Assembly: GCF_030867095.1 (NCBI RefSeq)
Contig: NC_081827.1
Coordinates: forward strand, 26,536,001 to 26,600,000
DNA: 64,000 nucleotides
Direction of reading: 5' to 3'
DNA from: Alligator mississippiensis
Lineage: Eukaryota > Chordata > Crocodylia > Alligatoridae
Shown one piece after another: positions 1 to 17,975 of the stretch. The translations under genes and the position numbers were made by a program. The stretch's first letter is position 1. Each line of letters starts with the position of its first letter. The notes under the pieces were generated by a model. It searched no databases. It saw nothing but the letters and a program-made list of their open reading frames with translations, and was not told the DNA's origin.

Positions 1-60
1 CCTCTGAATATGTGGAAGCTCTTTTTCACCTTTCTTGGCTGCGTGATGTCACTGGCGTAT

Positions 61-206
61 AAAAGAGTATATTTGGTTTAATGTCATTATCTTCAGTACT
101 TTCCTAGGGTTACAAGTGTTAAATTCTGCCACTAAAAGACTATATTTGGTTTAACGTCATTATCTTCAGTATTTTCCTAGGGTTACAAGTGTTAAATTCT
201 GCCACT
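61..206 (+). repeat. 73-bp tandem duplication in a RINT1 intron
   Basis: Units 61-133 and 134-206 differ at only about three positions. Each starts AAAAGA and ends TTCTGCCACT, and the junction is exact. The high identity indicates a recent local duplication. Confidence 0.93.
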
Positions 207-639
207 TTTAGTGGCCTGAGTCTATATAATTAGTCTTTTTTTTAGTTTGTCTTTTTTAGTGTTTAGTTACCATCCCATATTTGGAAAAAAGATTTGATTG
301 ATTTATTTTTTTTCAATGCCATCAGTGTGTTCAAGGGGGTTTTCAGCTTGGTATATGACTTAGATGCATTTCTACAAGAAAACAGGTCTTATTCTGTTCT
401 CAGATCTGCTGTAGTTACATTAGGAGTAGGTATTCTGGATCCATGTGCTTGGATGTGACATTACTGGATGAACTTGTAGATACATTTTCACAATGACAAT
501 AGTTCCTGAATGTGTTTCCTGATTACTTGTGGATAATTGTGAAATGATGATGTGACATACTTTGACATCAGATTATAGGGAATTTTCATAAGCAAACTAG
601 GGAAAATACCATAAGGTGAGTGCTGAGCTGGCTTAAAAA

Positions 640-1551
640 CTGCTCTTAGGTATTAGAGGTTCACTATCAAAGTGGCAGGGTACTTTGGATCCCATAAGAA
701 TCTGTTCTGGTTTGCTTATAGTCAGTATTTTTGTCAAGGACTTGGATGATGAAATAGGGAGAGCAAATAGTGATGGATAACAGCAACGTGGAAGGTATCT
801 CCAGTTCTTTTGGAGGACAGGATCAGAATTCAAATTAATCTTGACAGATTGGATAAATGGTTGGAAATCAACATTATGAAATTTAGTAAAGACAGTTGAT
901 AAATGGTACATTTAAGAAGGAGAATGCGAAATAGGGAACAATCCAGGGATTACGGTGGATCACAAATTGAATGAGTTGTCAGTGTGATGCTGGGGTGTTG
1001 TTTTGTATTTTAGAAGAGACAGTCTGGTATATGTTAAGTGTCATAAGTAAGACGGAGCAGAATTACCTCCTACTTGGCACTGGTGGGACCTCAGCTGTAG
1101 CATGTGTACCTAGTGTTGGGCATCACACTAAGATGTAGACTGACAGCTTCCAAGAGGAGAGCAACAAATAAAGTAAGAAGCTCATACTTTCCTTATGGTT
1201 GACTTCTAAAGGAGCTGTTTTCCTGTAGTGTACAAAAAGAGAAGGTTAAAGAAGGACGTAACGATCTTCCGGTACATGAAAGGAAGAAGGGTGGTGATCA
1301 GTTGTTCACCAGGTCCACTGAGAGGAAGAGCAAAAAGGAGTGGGCTTAATTTGCTGTTTGAGTTTTAGGTTGAATACTAGGAAAACCTTCGAACTCTAAA
1401 GCTAATGAACATGAGGACAGGCTGCCTGGGAAGGTTCTTGAATCCTTACGAGAGGTTTTAAAGAACAAAGGTGGCCTAGGTGTCGTTCAACCTGCAGGTG
1501 CATGGACTAGATAACATTTGTAGGACTTTTCCCAGCCCTACTATTCTGTGA
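640..1551 (+). mobile_element. Degenerate CR1 LINE, 3' portion
   Basis: This is a strongly decayed CR1 3' region in forward orientation. It contains relics of the reverse-transcriptase tail (AAATGGTTGGAAATCAACA, ATTTAGTAAAGACA), the CTCAGCTGTAGCATGTGTACC block, GGTGATCAGTTGTTCACCAG, and a terminal AGCCCTACTATTCTGTGA. No long frame remains. It is much older than the CR1 at 40775. Confidence 0.8.
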
Positions 1552-1569
1552 ATATGAAGATCCTATTAC

Positions 1570-1930
1570 TGGGGTTTGTGGGGAGTCCTGGCTGGTCACG
1601 TACATGTGCTTTGAGGCCGGAGGGGGGTGCTTTAGTTAGAGCAGTTCCAAGAGCCAGTCTAATTAAAGCACCCAGAGCATCTCGTGTCTCAGAGTCCCTG
1701 CACTTCAAAATGGTGGTGGGGGTGCTTTATCTGAAGCTTGTTGAATGAGCTTCAGATAAGGTAAGGTGCCCCTGCCACCATTTTGAAGCCCAGGAATGCT
1801 GATACACGAGACGGGGGAGGCTGCTGGAGCACAGTAATTGCCACACTCCAGAAGACTTAATTAATTGAGTCTGCTCCCACGTACTGGAGTTACAGTGCAT
1901 AGGAGCAGCCTCCCTGCTCATGTATAGGCA
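1570..1930. mobile_element. Palindromic (foldback) repeat in a RINT1 intron
   Basis: The centre is a near-perfect inverted repeat. TTCAAAATGGTGGTGGGGG and TATCTGAAGC on the left are mirrored by GCTTCAGATA and GCCACCATTTTGAAG on the right, around a short loop near 1740. Outer arms are weaker but still share TCTCGTGT-type blocks. This looks like a foldback or MITE-type DNA element. Its exact ends, target duplication and family are not determined. Confidence 0.6.
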
Positions 1931-9720
<7,790 letters not shown>

Positions 9721-10867
9721 GTAAACATCTCATAAAATGATTATTAAAATGTTTAGTCCAGATTATTTATTGAAATAACAATTAAACCCAACTGTATTAT
9801 GTTAATATAGTTTTTGCATTACTTTTAAAGAATTGCTACTCTACACTTAAAGCACATTGGCTTGATCTAGTTTTATGCCTTAATTTTGCAAAATTTGGGA
9901 AAAAGTATATATGCAATATTTAAAAACTGAGTTAATTTCTAGTTCAGTAAGTACAGTTCAAAGAAACTAAAACAGACTTGACTATGTTCTCTGTGTATAG
10001 CTGCCCTGGGGTACAGGCATCTACATGATGGGGATGAGAATATATTTCTCGTTAACCTAGAGGTCTCCATAGTAGATAATTGCTTTCAGGTCACATAGAT
10101 GTTTTCACAGCTTAGCAAAGAATATGGAGTAGACAGCACATATATTACTGTGTACAGGGATAGACACATTCCACATGAATTCGTGATTTGGTTTGATGCG
10201 TGGAAAGTTACAGGTTGGGAATTGCATACCCATATGCGTATGCAGAGACTTATGAATAAGGGGAGTCATGTGTTTGCTTTCTGATGATTTGAAATTAAGC
10301 CTAGTCATTGGGCATTTTTGACCACCTGCTTCCAGAAGTGTCCAAGGCCTCTACAGGCTTGTTTATAACTGTGCGTTTTGTGTCTTGCCGCTTGTTTAAG
10401 AAAAAGCCTCAAGACAGTTGCAATTGTTAATAATCTTTTTATCTGAAATTGCCCAAGTTCAAATGCAGGCATCTTCCTTATGTTAAACCAGCTTTTGTTT
10501 CTACACAAGAGGTTTGAAAGAAATTTGACATTTTAAAAGTTAAATATTATTTGGTGCTATATAACTGCTGCTGTTGCATGCTGTAAAAATTTCTGTATAG
10601 GAGCAGGATTATATATGGTGAGCCAGGATTGTAACTCGGCAGTACTTTGTCAAAGAGGAGTTGGTTATCATTGAGGCTTCAGAACAACGGCTTTGTTGGG
10701 AAAGGATGTTTTTATACACTACTTATTTTGACAATATCTTTCAAACTAAAGGAGCCTTCAAAAGCTGGCTTTCAGCTGTACGGTTTGTACAGCTGAACAA
10801 ATTTGTCTTAGTGACTCCACTGTTAAAGCTGGCACAAAAAACCTCTTGTGTACTGTACTGATGCTAC
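9721..10867. other. RINT1 3' UTR and convergent intergenic interval
   Basis: This interval lies between the RINT1 stop and the EFCAB10 poly(A) signal. It is AT-rich, with two ATTAAA motifs on the plus strand soon after the RINT1 stop. I see no further gene or confident repeat here. Confidence 0.6.
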
Positions 10868-10873
10868 TTTATT
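10868..10873 (-). terminator. EFCAB10: Probable EFCAB10 poly(A) signal
   Basis: AATAAA on the minus strand lies about 100 bp past the EFCAB10 stop codon, a normal position for a short 3' UTR. Confidence 0.55.
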
Positions 10874-10974
10874 AGCCTAAGAATATATTTTGGATGAGAG
10901 AGATTATCTATACCTTAAAGGCCATAAAACATAAGAATGAGACTTTAGGGAAATATTCACGATAGTTGTTGATA

Positions 10975-11011
10975 CTAATACACTGCCCAGCTCGCCAGCA
11001 TCTTTTTCTTC
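10975..11011 (-). CDS. EFCAB10: EFCAB10 exon 4 and stop
   Basis: This short last coding exon, after the acceptor CTTTTGTTTCAG, completes Val and adds KKKMLASWAVY before TAG. The frame and acceptor are good. The tail is short and less conserved, so this exon is less certain than the others. Confidence 0.75.
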
Positions 11012-13854
11012 CTGAAACAAAAGAAAAACAAATTTGATATTCTACATAGACTCTAGTTGGAGCTTTATCTCTCTCTTTCCTTGTGATTAATGGATGATCC
11101 ACCTCAGGTTACCTGTCATTTACTATAGGGTAAGAGCTTGTCCCATCGGTATTTACCATGGAGCAAGGTCTGTTCTGCAAGTCCCTACACGTTACCATGA
11201 AGTCAGTAAGTGTTCACATGCCCGTGCCCTTACGGATGACAGAAGAAATGCACACACTATACTAGGAACAGAAGCAAAACAGCTGACCTGTCCTAGGAAA
11301 TCTGACCACTGTCAGAACAACAGCAAAGATGGGAGTACCTTTTTAGAATATAGCTTTAAATGCACAAATACCATAATGGAGTTAAAAATGTATGCATTTG
11401 AAAAAAGGTGAACTTTAGATCAACCACACGTTTCTCTTTCCTCCACAAAAAAACCCAAATGACAAAAATGTTCACTTACACTTCTTCCTTGAATATTTCC
11501 AATGTGATATTTGTGCCATCTTCATAAGACACATCCTGAGCACTTAGCCCCAAGGTTTTAAGAGCTACAAAGATTTTAAAGAATGAGTTTTAATTATACA
11601 TTTAGAATAGCCTTAGGCCTTTGTTACAGTTGGGGAAAAAAGTGCCGAACTCTATAATGAGAATTGTTAGACCTTTTTGGCTCAATGGTGGGTGCCATGT
11701 CAAAAGGTGCTACATTTTGACTTGCTTAAAAACCTTTAAGGATTTTTTTTGCAATAAGTTACTTTTTGTCAAAGCTAGAGTCTATAGAGGTCAGAATTTT
11801 CTCTGAGTGGAACAATTTCAGCTGCTTTTCCGCAATAGTCTTGCATGTAATACCATCAAATGTACTTTAGTAAAGTTCTAATTTGTAAATAAAAATACTG
11901 CTTTTTCTTAAGTAAAAGATAAGTCAAGAAGGGCTAACCTTCTTTGTACTGCACCAGTGTTATATAACCTTGACTTGCAGTGTCTAACATCTCAAACATA
12001 GCTTCTAAATTTGATTCGTCCATAAGATAGGGATAATCCACACCAGTTTGTTTTGCAAGCTTTATTCTTTCCAGTGCTTGGATCAAAAACTCTCTTGGTC
12101 TTTCTGTAAGAGAATAAAGGAGATAACATGTGTTAGTCTTCTGCATTTTTAAACTGCTAAATATGTCAGCATTTGACTATGGTCTATGATTGATTGGATT
12201 CCAACTTGCGTTTACTATACTACAAAAGTAACTCCAGTTACCAAAGACAACTAGATTTGTTTTAGTATAAGGTTGGTGAAACTACAATCAAATCTAATGC
12301 ATCTAAATTACTACTTCAGTCTTCAATTTCATAAACATAAAATATTCCTTCTAATCTACATAAACGTGCTAGGAACTGCAGTCTCATTATGGCCAAAACA
12401 CCATCGTGTGTAGCTCTGGACCAGGACCGTGATGTTATGTCTCGTTGGATTCAGTGCTAACAAGCTATTGAGGAACAGCTGAGTCATTGAAGGCAGTCTC
12501 CTTTTATGTATCTATAGTAAACAGTTGGCTATTCGGGTGTGTAGCAAGGGGGTGATTTAACCAGTATTTATTTAAAAAGATGGTGAATAAATAAGAGGTT
12601 CCTATGCTGACCTCCAAAATGTGCTAGAACAGGGGTTGGCAATGTTTTTGGGCCAAGCATCAAAAACACTTGCAACCTGGACTTGAAAGATGTTGGTGTA
12701 CCATGGACTGGTGATGCGGGAGCCATGAGGGGCCTGATCCTTGGTGTGGCAGCGCAGCCCCAGCCCCTTTCCTGCTGTCTGCCTCGAGGCACGCGTGCCA
12801 AGCAAACGCGTGCTGGGGGGTTGCCAACCCGTGCTAGAAACACATAACTGACCCAACTCTATTGTCAGACTATGGTCCATATTACAAGTACAACAGAAGG
12901 TGTAATTGCTGCTTGCTCTCTGGCACATTTGATTGATTATAGTGCCTGACCTTATTTTGTACATCACTTCCAGGTGGGAGTGAAATCTTGGCCCTCCTGA
13001 AGTCAGTGGCAAAACTTGCACATGGACTTCACCAGGACCCGGATTTCACCTCTCCGCTCCGGAAGGCGTTGCTCAAGTTCCCTTTGCCACAGGAGACATG
13101 TCGGTTGTTACAGGCTCTACACTGCCAGCATTGACCCTGCCTGGGTGCTTGCATGCCAAGTCATAAAGCACCTGAGTGAGAAAAAGAAAGTGAAACTTCA
13201 GCGTGAAGAGCCGCGCAAAGATGTTTCTTCAGGATCCCGAACCTTGCGTGCCCATGAAGAATGCCCTGCAAGCCCAGCCTGCGCAGGCCCAGACACGTAC
13301 GGCTCAGATCCTGGCACCGCAGCCCTGCGTCGACCAACTGAACCCAAAGCCTCTAAGGGCTGATGAAACCGTCCCCTGGCCCAGGTCTCAAAGTCAAAAC
13401 TGAGTTGGTGGCACCAAGGGCAACGCATCCCCCGGGAGGGTTGCCAGCTCTGCTTGAGTCTACTCCGGGCGGTTTCTACAACCCCAACGTGCCCGTGACA
13501 AGGCCAGCGCGCCGCCGTGCTTTCGGCTGGGGACTAGGGTGCGAGACTTCCCTCCAGGAAGCAAGCACACGCTCCCGCATCGGAAGCCCCCGGGCCCGCT
13601 GTATGACGCGGCTCCACCCTTCGACGCTCGTTTCACTGCGCCCCGCCCCGCCCCGCCCCGCCCCGGCCGCCATTGACCTCCCTCCCGGGCGGCGCTCAGC
13701 AGCCCCTGGGACGCGCTGCCGAGTGCCGGGGCGGGGCAGGAGGGCGGGCGGGCGCACCGGGGCGGTGGTGCAGCAGCAGCGCGCCTAGTCCCTGCAGCAG
13801 CTCGGCGACCCGGTGCCGCGCCAGGTACTCGCGGCCGCTCCGCTCCGCCGCCAT
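10975..13854 (-). CDS. EFCAB10: EFCAB10, four coding exons, apparently complete
   Basis: The exons are 13758-13854, 11939-12103, 11480-11564 and 10975-11011 on the minus strand. They join in phase to give 127 residues, a size that fits this small family. Residues about 8-45 (YLARHRVAELLQGLGALLLH then HRPERPREFL) resemble an RIIa/DPY30-type dimerisation-docking helical pair. The middle holds an EF-hand-like segment (MFEMLDTASQGYITLVQYKE) and a weaker one near the C terminus. The role is poorly known, and dimerisation or axoneme/AKAP-type docking is inference. The start is the first ATG in the CpG island, followed directly by the conserved region. It lies tail-to-tail with RINT1 and head-to-tail downstream of ATXN7L1. 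Confidence 0.9.
11480..11564 (-). CDS. EFCAB10: EFCAB10 exon 3
   Basis: The exon is 85 nt and reads ALKTLGLSAQDVSYEDG, then TNITLEIFKEE. The acceptor is ATCTTTGTAG and the donor AAGT|GTAAGT. Reading through the donor gives GTG TAA, so an unspliced transcript would stop right after Val. Confidence 0.9.
11939..12103 (-). CDS. EFCAB10: EFCAB10 exon 2 (EF-hand-like)
   Basis: The exon is 165 nt and encodes RPREFLIQALERIKLAKQTG, YPYLMDESNLEAMFEMLD and the loop DTASQGYITLVQ. The acceptor is CTCTTACAG and the donor AAG|GTTAGC. In the 12-residue loop only D1, G6 and I8 fit the EF-hand pattern. Position 12 is Gln rather than Glu and position 3 is Ala, so calcium binding is doubtful. Confidence 0.92.
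12104..13757 (-). other. EFCAB10 intron 1
   Basis: The intron is 1.65 kb. It holds one short hAT element (12630-12831) and, toward exon 1, GC-rich DNA continuous with the CpG island, including five CCCCG units at 13641-13665 (Sp1-type GC boxes). The long frames in this GC-rich part carry no recognisable protein. Confidence 0.6.
12630..12831. mobile_element. Short hAT-type non-autonomous DNA transposon
   Basis: The element is 202 bp. It begins CAGGGGTTGGCAA and ends TTGCCAACCCG, an inverted pair in which the outer end of the 3' copy has lost about two bases. Perfect 8-bp direct repeats TGCTAGAA flank it at 12622-12629 and 12832-12839. The 8-bp duplication and the CAGGGG terminus are typical of hAT elements. 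It has no coding capacity. Confidence 0.85.
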
Positions 13855-14110
13855 CCGCGTTGCCGGGAGACGGGCCCGGGCCCGCGCTCGGGGCGCATGC
13901 GCGGGAGCTCGGCCCTGGCCCCGCCCCCCGCGGCGGCACCGAACGTGCGCGCAGAGCCCCGCCCCCCGCACGTGTCCGGCCGCGGGGCGGGGCGGGGCGG
14001 GGGTTGGCGTTTGCGGCGGAAGCGAGGCCGCAGCCGGCGGCGGTGCCGCGCTGGTGCTGACGCGGTGCGCAGCAGCAATGGAGGGGTGGTCCGGGTCCTG
14101 CGACGCTGGG
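13600..14110 (-). promoter_or_regulatory. EFCAB10: CpG-island promoter of EFCAB10
   Basis: CpG dinucleotides and GC runs are dense here, unlike the AT-rich surroundings. EFCAB10 exon 1 and its ATG (13854) lie inside. Four tandem GGGGC/GGCGG GC boxes at about 13982-14002 sit upstream on the minus strand, with five more at 13641-13665 in the start of intron 1. I see no TATA box. Several overlapping long frames here on both strands are composition artefacts. A divergent plus-strand transcript is possible but unsupported. Confidence 0.75.
13758..13854 (-). CDS. EFCAB10: EFCAB10 exon 1 (start codon)
   Basis: The exon encodes MAAERSGREYLARHRVAELL and continues to LLLHHRP, then a split Glu (G|AA). 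The donor is CCG|GTGCGC. The ATG at 13854 lies in very CpG-rich DNA. The HRP-E-RPREF junction created by splicing matches the family. Confidence 0.88.
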
Positions 14111-14130
14111 ATTTCCAAGCATGCAGCACC

Positions 14131-15290
14131 TGAGTAAAGGGAGTAGAAAAAAAAAAATGCATCAAGCCAACAGGGAGGGGCTCTTGCCCTTTCCCCAAAA
14201 CAAACCATTTCCAAACACAGAGACAGCTCATAAACCCTCCTGAACAACCCTCCTGCGCCAACAAAACCTGGGCAGGCAACTGCACTTAGAAGACATCAGC
14301 GTTTTCCATCGAGAGAGTACGACTGGAACCGCTTTGGCGTCAAGGCCTCGTTCTGATCTTTTGCAGAGTCCTCGGAAAGAAAATCCTGCCACGAAAGAGC
14401 CGAAGCCTCCGGGAAGTGGGAGCAGGCCCATCCACGACTGCGCTTCTCAGCCTTGTCAAACCCAGGACACCCCTGGTGCGACCGGACCCCGCTCTGGCCC
14501 AGGCTTCCCTCCACCGCTTTCTCTCCTGATCTGCAGATCAGATTTGCTGTAGGTGAAAACCATACCAATGCAAAGGGTCTGCATTGTCCTCCGACCAGTT
14601 TAAATCTCACCTGGCTTCTTAAAATATCTCCTAAGTGGGATTAAAGTTGGCACTGAGCCTTGTGAAGACAAAGAGCTCTAACTTGATGGTCAGAGAGACA
14701 TCTTAAGCCCACAGATTTTACTTCAGCTGCCATGCCACTAGGTTTAAAAAGTCCAGCAGGTTAGCTGAGCTTGAATTGTAGCCAAAAAGTGCAGTTGGAT
14801 TATGGCAGCGCAAGGAAGGAAAGACATCTTTTTGCATCTCCCCGTTTTTTAAATAACATTAAATGCAGATAAGATTTTCCCACTGTTTTGAATGTTGGAA
14901 ACTGACCAAATTAAGGAGGAAAGTGAGACTCCACTATCTTCATAGGCTCTGAATGTTCCTGAATACAAAACAACGTTTCTGGTAAGAAACAAAAACATAA
15001 GTCAATCTGGACCAAGTTTAGCAGGGCAGCTTTCCAGAAGAGCAATGCTGGGAGGATGTTACTTCCACATGTGCCCAGAGGGGAGGAATGGGAAGTGTGT
15101 GCACCTACCTGGCAGTGTTGGCAAAGCCGACTCAAAACGAACAGCAATGGCGGGGCGTGTAAAAGTCAGCAAAGGAAAACACAGGGAAGTTTTTCAGTAC
15201 AGAAATCCATGGTCCCTGCCAACTGCACAGTCAGGGTTGGAGTACAATTCAACCTATACCTACAGACCTTTGTTTTCAAAAAGATAAACA
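14131..15290. other. Intergenic interval, ATXN7L1 to EFCAB10
   Basis: This unique-looking sequence separates the EFCAB10 CpG island from the ATXN7L1 3' end. No exon, RNA gene or confident repeat was recognised. Confidence 0.5.
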
Positions 15291-17933
15291 ACACTGCAAA
15301 TTTATTTCTTACAAACATATAAATTATTTTATTTACAAAGCCATGTTACAAAAAAATAATAATAATAAAGCAAAAAACCCCAAACAAACAAACAAACAAA
15401 CAAAAAAAATACAATCGCTCACTAGAGAATATCTCCAGGCCTGGTGTTGAACCATGGCAGTATCAATCAGATACGGGTTTGTTCTGTTTTTCCTTTTTTT
15501 TAAACTGTAAGCCATAGAATTTACTATTTACACCTACTTTAGACATTTACTCTGCTTACAATTATCACAAGCATGGAATGAACTCTATTTGATACTGCTA
15601 ATACATAAAGGTGCAGGACAAAGAATGAAAATACTTAGTGTTACAAAATATGGATTGTAGAAAAGAAATTGACTGTACAAGTATGGCATTTTTTCTTTAG
15701 AATGATTGGACATGCTTTCTTCAAAAGTCTTCTGGAAAAGGTTCTAAAATCTGTAGTAGGAAAGCACAATAGAGCAGGTGCAAATTTGTTTCTGTGCAAC
15801 AAGTTATTTAATATACCCCATGACTGACCAGCTATGCAAAACCCACAGAGTTTTGTTAAAGTGCCATGGGTCAACAGCATAACAAAATATAAGGTGTAAA
15901 TAGAAAAATTTCTTTTTTTCTTTTTTAAAACAAGAGTTCACTGAGAATCAGCAGTAATAGAATATGCTGTATAAACTATTCTCTACAAAGGTTGATCAGC
16001 ATTATTTACAATCGTTACATTGATACAAAAGAAGGCATACAAGTTATCCAAGTCGCTTTTTATGGCTGACGGGCCTATGCATTGCGTATGTGTAACAACC
16101 AAAGCTTCTGAGCCTCTATTGCTGGAAACGAATCACAAGATCTTCAGGCAAATGGGGGAGAAAAAGAACTGCTGAGTGAATGCTACACTAAGAATGCATT
16201 ATAGGCTGGTCCAGTTTATATCCATTTTTAAAATGTTTATTTCCATTTCACTTTTCAGGCTGATTTTTTAATACATAGAAAATTAAATAATGATTCTGTA
16301 TGAAGGAAGAAATACCATGGGGTTTTCACTTGATGCTTAGCTTTCCCGAAATGCTGTCAGGTCTAAGCCAGTTCAAAAATACATATAAAGCAGCATTCAA
16401 AGGACAGTCTCCATATTCCAGCTTTCCAATTAAAAGATGCATGTTAAGAGCTAAAACTTCTTAAAACTACTGAATTGCTCACTCCTTCAGTCATTGACTA
16501 GCATTATTTCTCAGAAGCAGCCACTGAATCTCACAACCACTTGTTTCCCTCCAAAGGTGAAGTGACAGTTGATTAATTAGAGGGTGACTTTGTTACTGAG
16601 ATTTTTAAAATCCTGCAGTTTTACAACTCAAAATAAATAAAAAAAAAATCAACATAGTACTGCTCCTAAAACTAAACAAGACAAAAATTGTGCAAAAATA
16701 ACAAAGATATGTACACATTTTTTCAGTCTGAAGAAATGTACAATAAAAACATAATTCAAAGAACATCTTAAAAATATAAACATTGCTTCAACTTTCCTAA
16801 GTTTCATACTGTTTCTGAAACTATTCCGGTCAGTTAGCTCCGAAATATAGCAAAACATAAATTATTACAAAATTAACACTATAAAAATTTACTTTAAGAA
16901 TATCTTCTAAACTTTTTTCAAAGGGTCTAGCCTTGTTTATAATTGCTTAAACATTTTATAAGTTTTAAAATCTGCCTTAAGCCTTCTTTTTTTAAAAAAG
17001 AAAGTAGTAATAATCTCCCTACTATTTGCAGTCTCTCTCCTTTCCCCAAGATGTAAATAAACCAGCATAAGTGCACTTTTAACACTGTAGAAATAAAAAT
17101 TAACTCCTCTGAACTAGTGTTCCAGTACCTAGTATCAACTTCCCGATTATAAAATCTACATTTTATAAAAAAAAAAAAAAATATTCAGTAATCCTATAAG
17201 AAAACACTGTCAGTGCAATTCTACTGATGCAAACCAATCTGCTTAACTCTTGTCCTTGCATCCAGATCATTTAATGAAGCAAACCATTAGTTTGATCTTA
17301 AGGGCCTAGACTCCTGCCAATTTTCATGTTGAGTTCCTACTAACAATAATGGGAGTTAGGTGCATAAATCGTCTATGCCTTGACTGGAGTACAGATTCCT
17401 TAAGACGTTTATCCCCTGAATGCTGAGCACTTGGATCTCCCTCTGAAGTCAACGGGAGCTGAGGTGTTGAGCACCCACCAGGATTATTCTCTACAGTTGC
17501 AGTGCCCCAATTGTTACACACTGCTGAGAAATGCACTCAGTAATATTTCTTATCCATAGGACAAGCATAAATAGAGAGATTACTGTAGTTTTTAGGTAAT
17601 GACAAGCAGTTTGGAGAACAACTGAAAATAAATTCAAACCATGAATTAGATTATTCTGGAATGTCCACTGTCAGTGCTGTAGGAAACAAAGGGAGCAATG
17701 CAATACTAACAGCTTGAAAAGTCGTGAAACAGAACAAAGCAGAATGCACAGATCAGTGGCAAATACTAAGTGAGAAACTAAACAAAGCACTAGTACAGTT
17801 TTCTGTAAATTTAAAATTTTCTTTAAAACCACAAATTGATAAAAGGTTAAATCCACCTGCAGGACAGAAAATAAAAACCCTGTGGAGTAGGGCTGCTGAG
17901 AGCTAGAGATTATCAGCTGGTTCCGTTTCATTC
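15290..17933 (-). other. ATXN7L1: Probable long 3' UTR of ATXN7L1
   Basis: About 2.6 kb of AT-rich sequence follows the ATXN7L1 stop, with no transposon relic, unlike every intron around it. AATAAA motifs on the minus strand at 15301-15306 and 15328-15333 would place the cleavage site near 15280. The interval contains an A-rich stretch with five AAAC units near 15380-15400. The lack of inserted repeats fits a transcribed UTR, but the end is inferred. Confidence 0.55.
15301..15333 (-). terminator. ATXN7L1: Probable ATXN7L1 poly(A) signals
   Basis: There are two AATAAA hexamers on the minus strand (15328-15333 and 15301-15306). They lie at the end of the repeat-free AT-rich tract after the ATXN7L1 stop codon. 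Confidence 0.45.
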
Positions 17934-17975
17934 TTATGGAAGAGTCCTTATTCTGCCAGTCCGGTTTGACGTCTT
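17934..17975 (-). CDS. ATXN7L1: ATXN7L1 last coding exon and stop
   Basis: The exon encodes [13 protein letters not shown] followed by TAA at 17934-17936. The acceptor is TTCTTTTTTTAG. The short basic tail matches my memory of the ATXN7L1 C terminus. The long UTR follows in the same exon. Confidence 0.85.
   Translation of the reverse strand, partial: KTSNRTGRIRTLP

Noticed and set aside
1-60. Frame reading EYVEALFHLSWLRDVTG at the window start, considered as a RINT1 exon
   Set aside because: It does not match the RINT1 exon expected to precede PEWYL, and no donor site follows in frame.
13460-14285. Several overlapping frames of 100-220 codons in the CpG island on both strands
   Set aside because: They are Arg/Pro/Ala/Gly-biased, mutually overlapping and without any known domain. 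Only the 32-codon EFCAB10 exon 1 on the minus strand is supported by splicing and homology.
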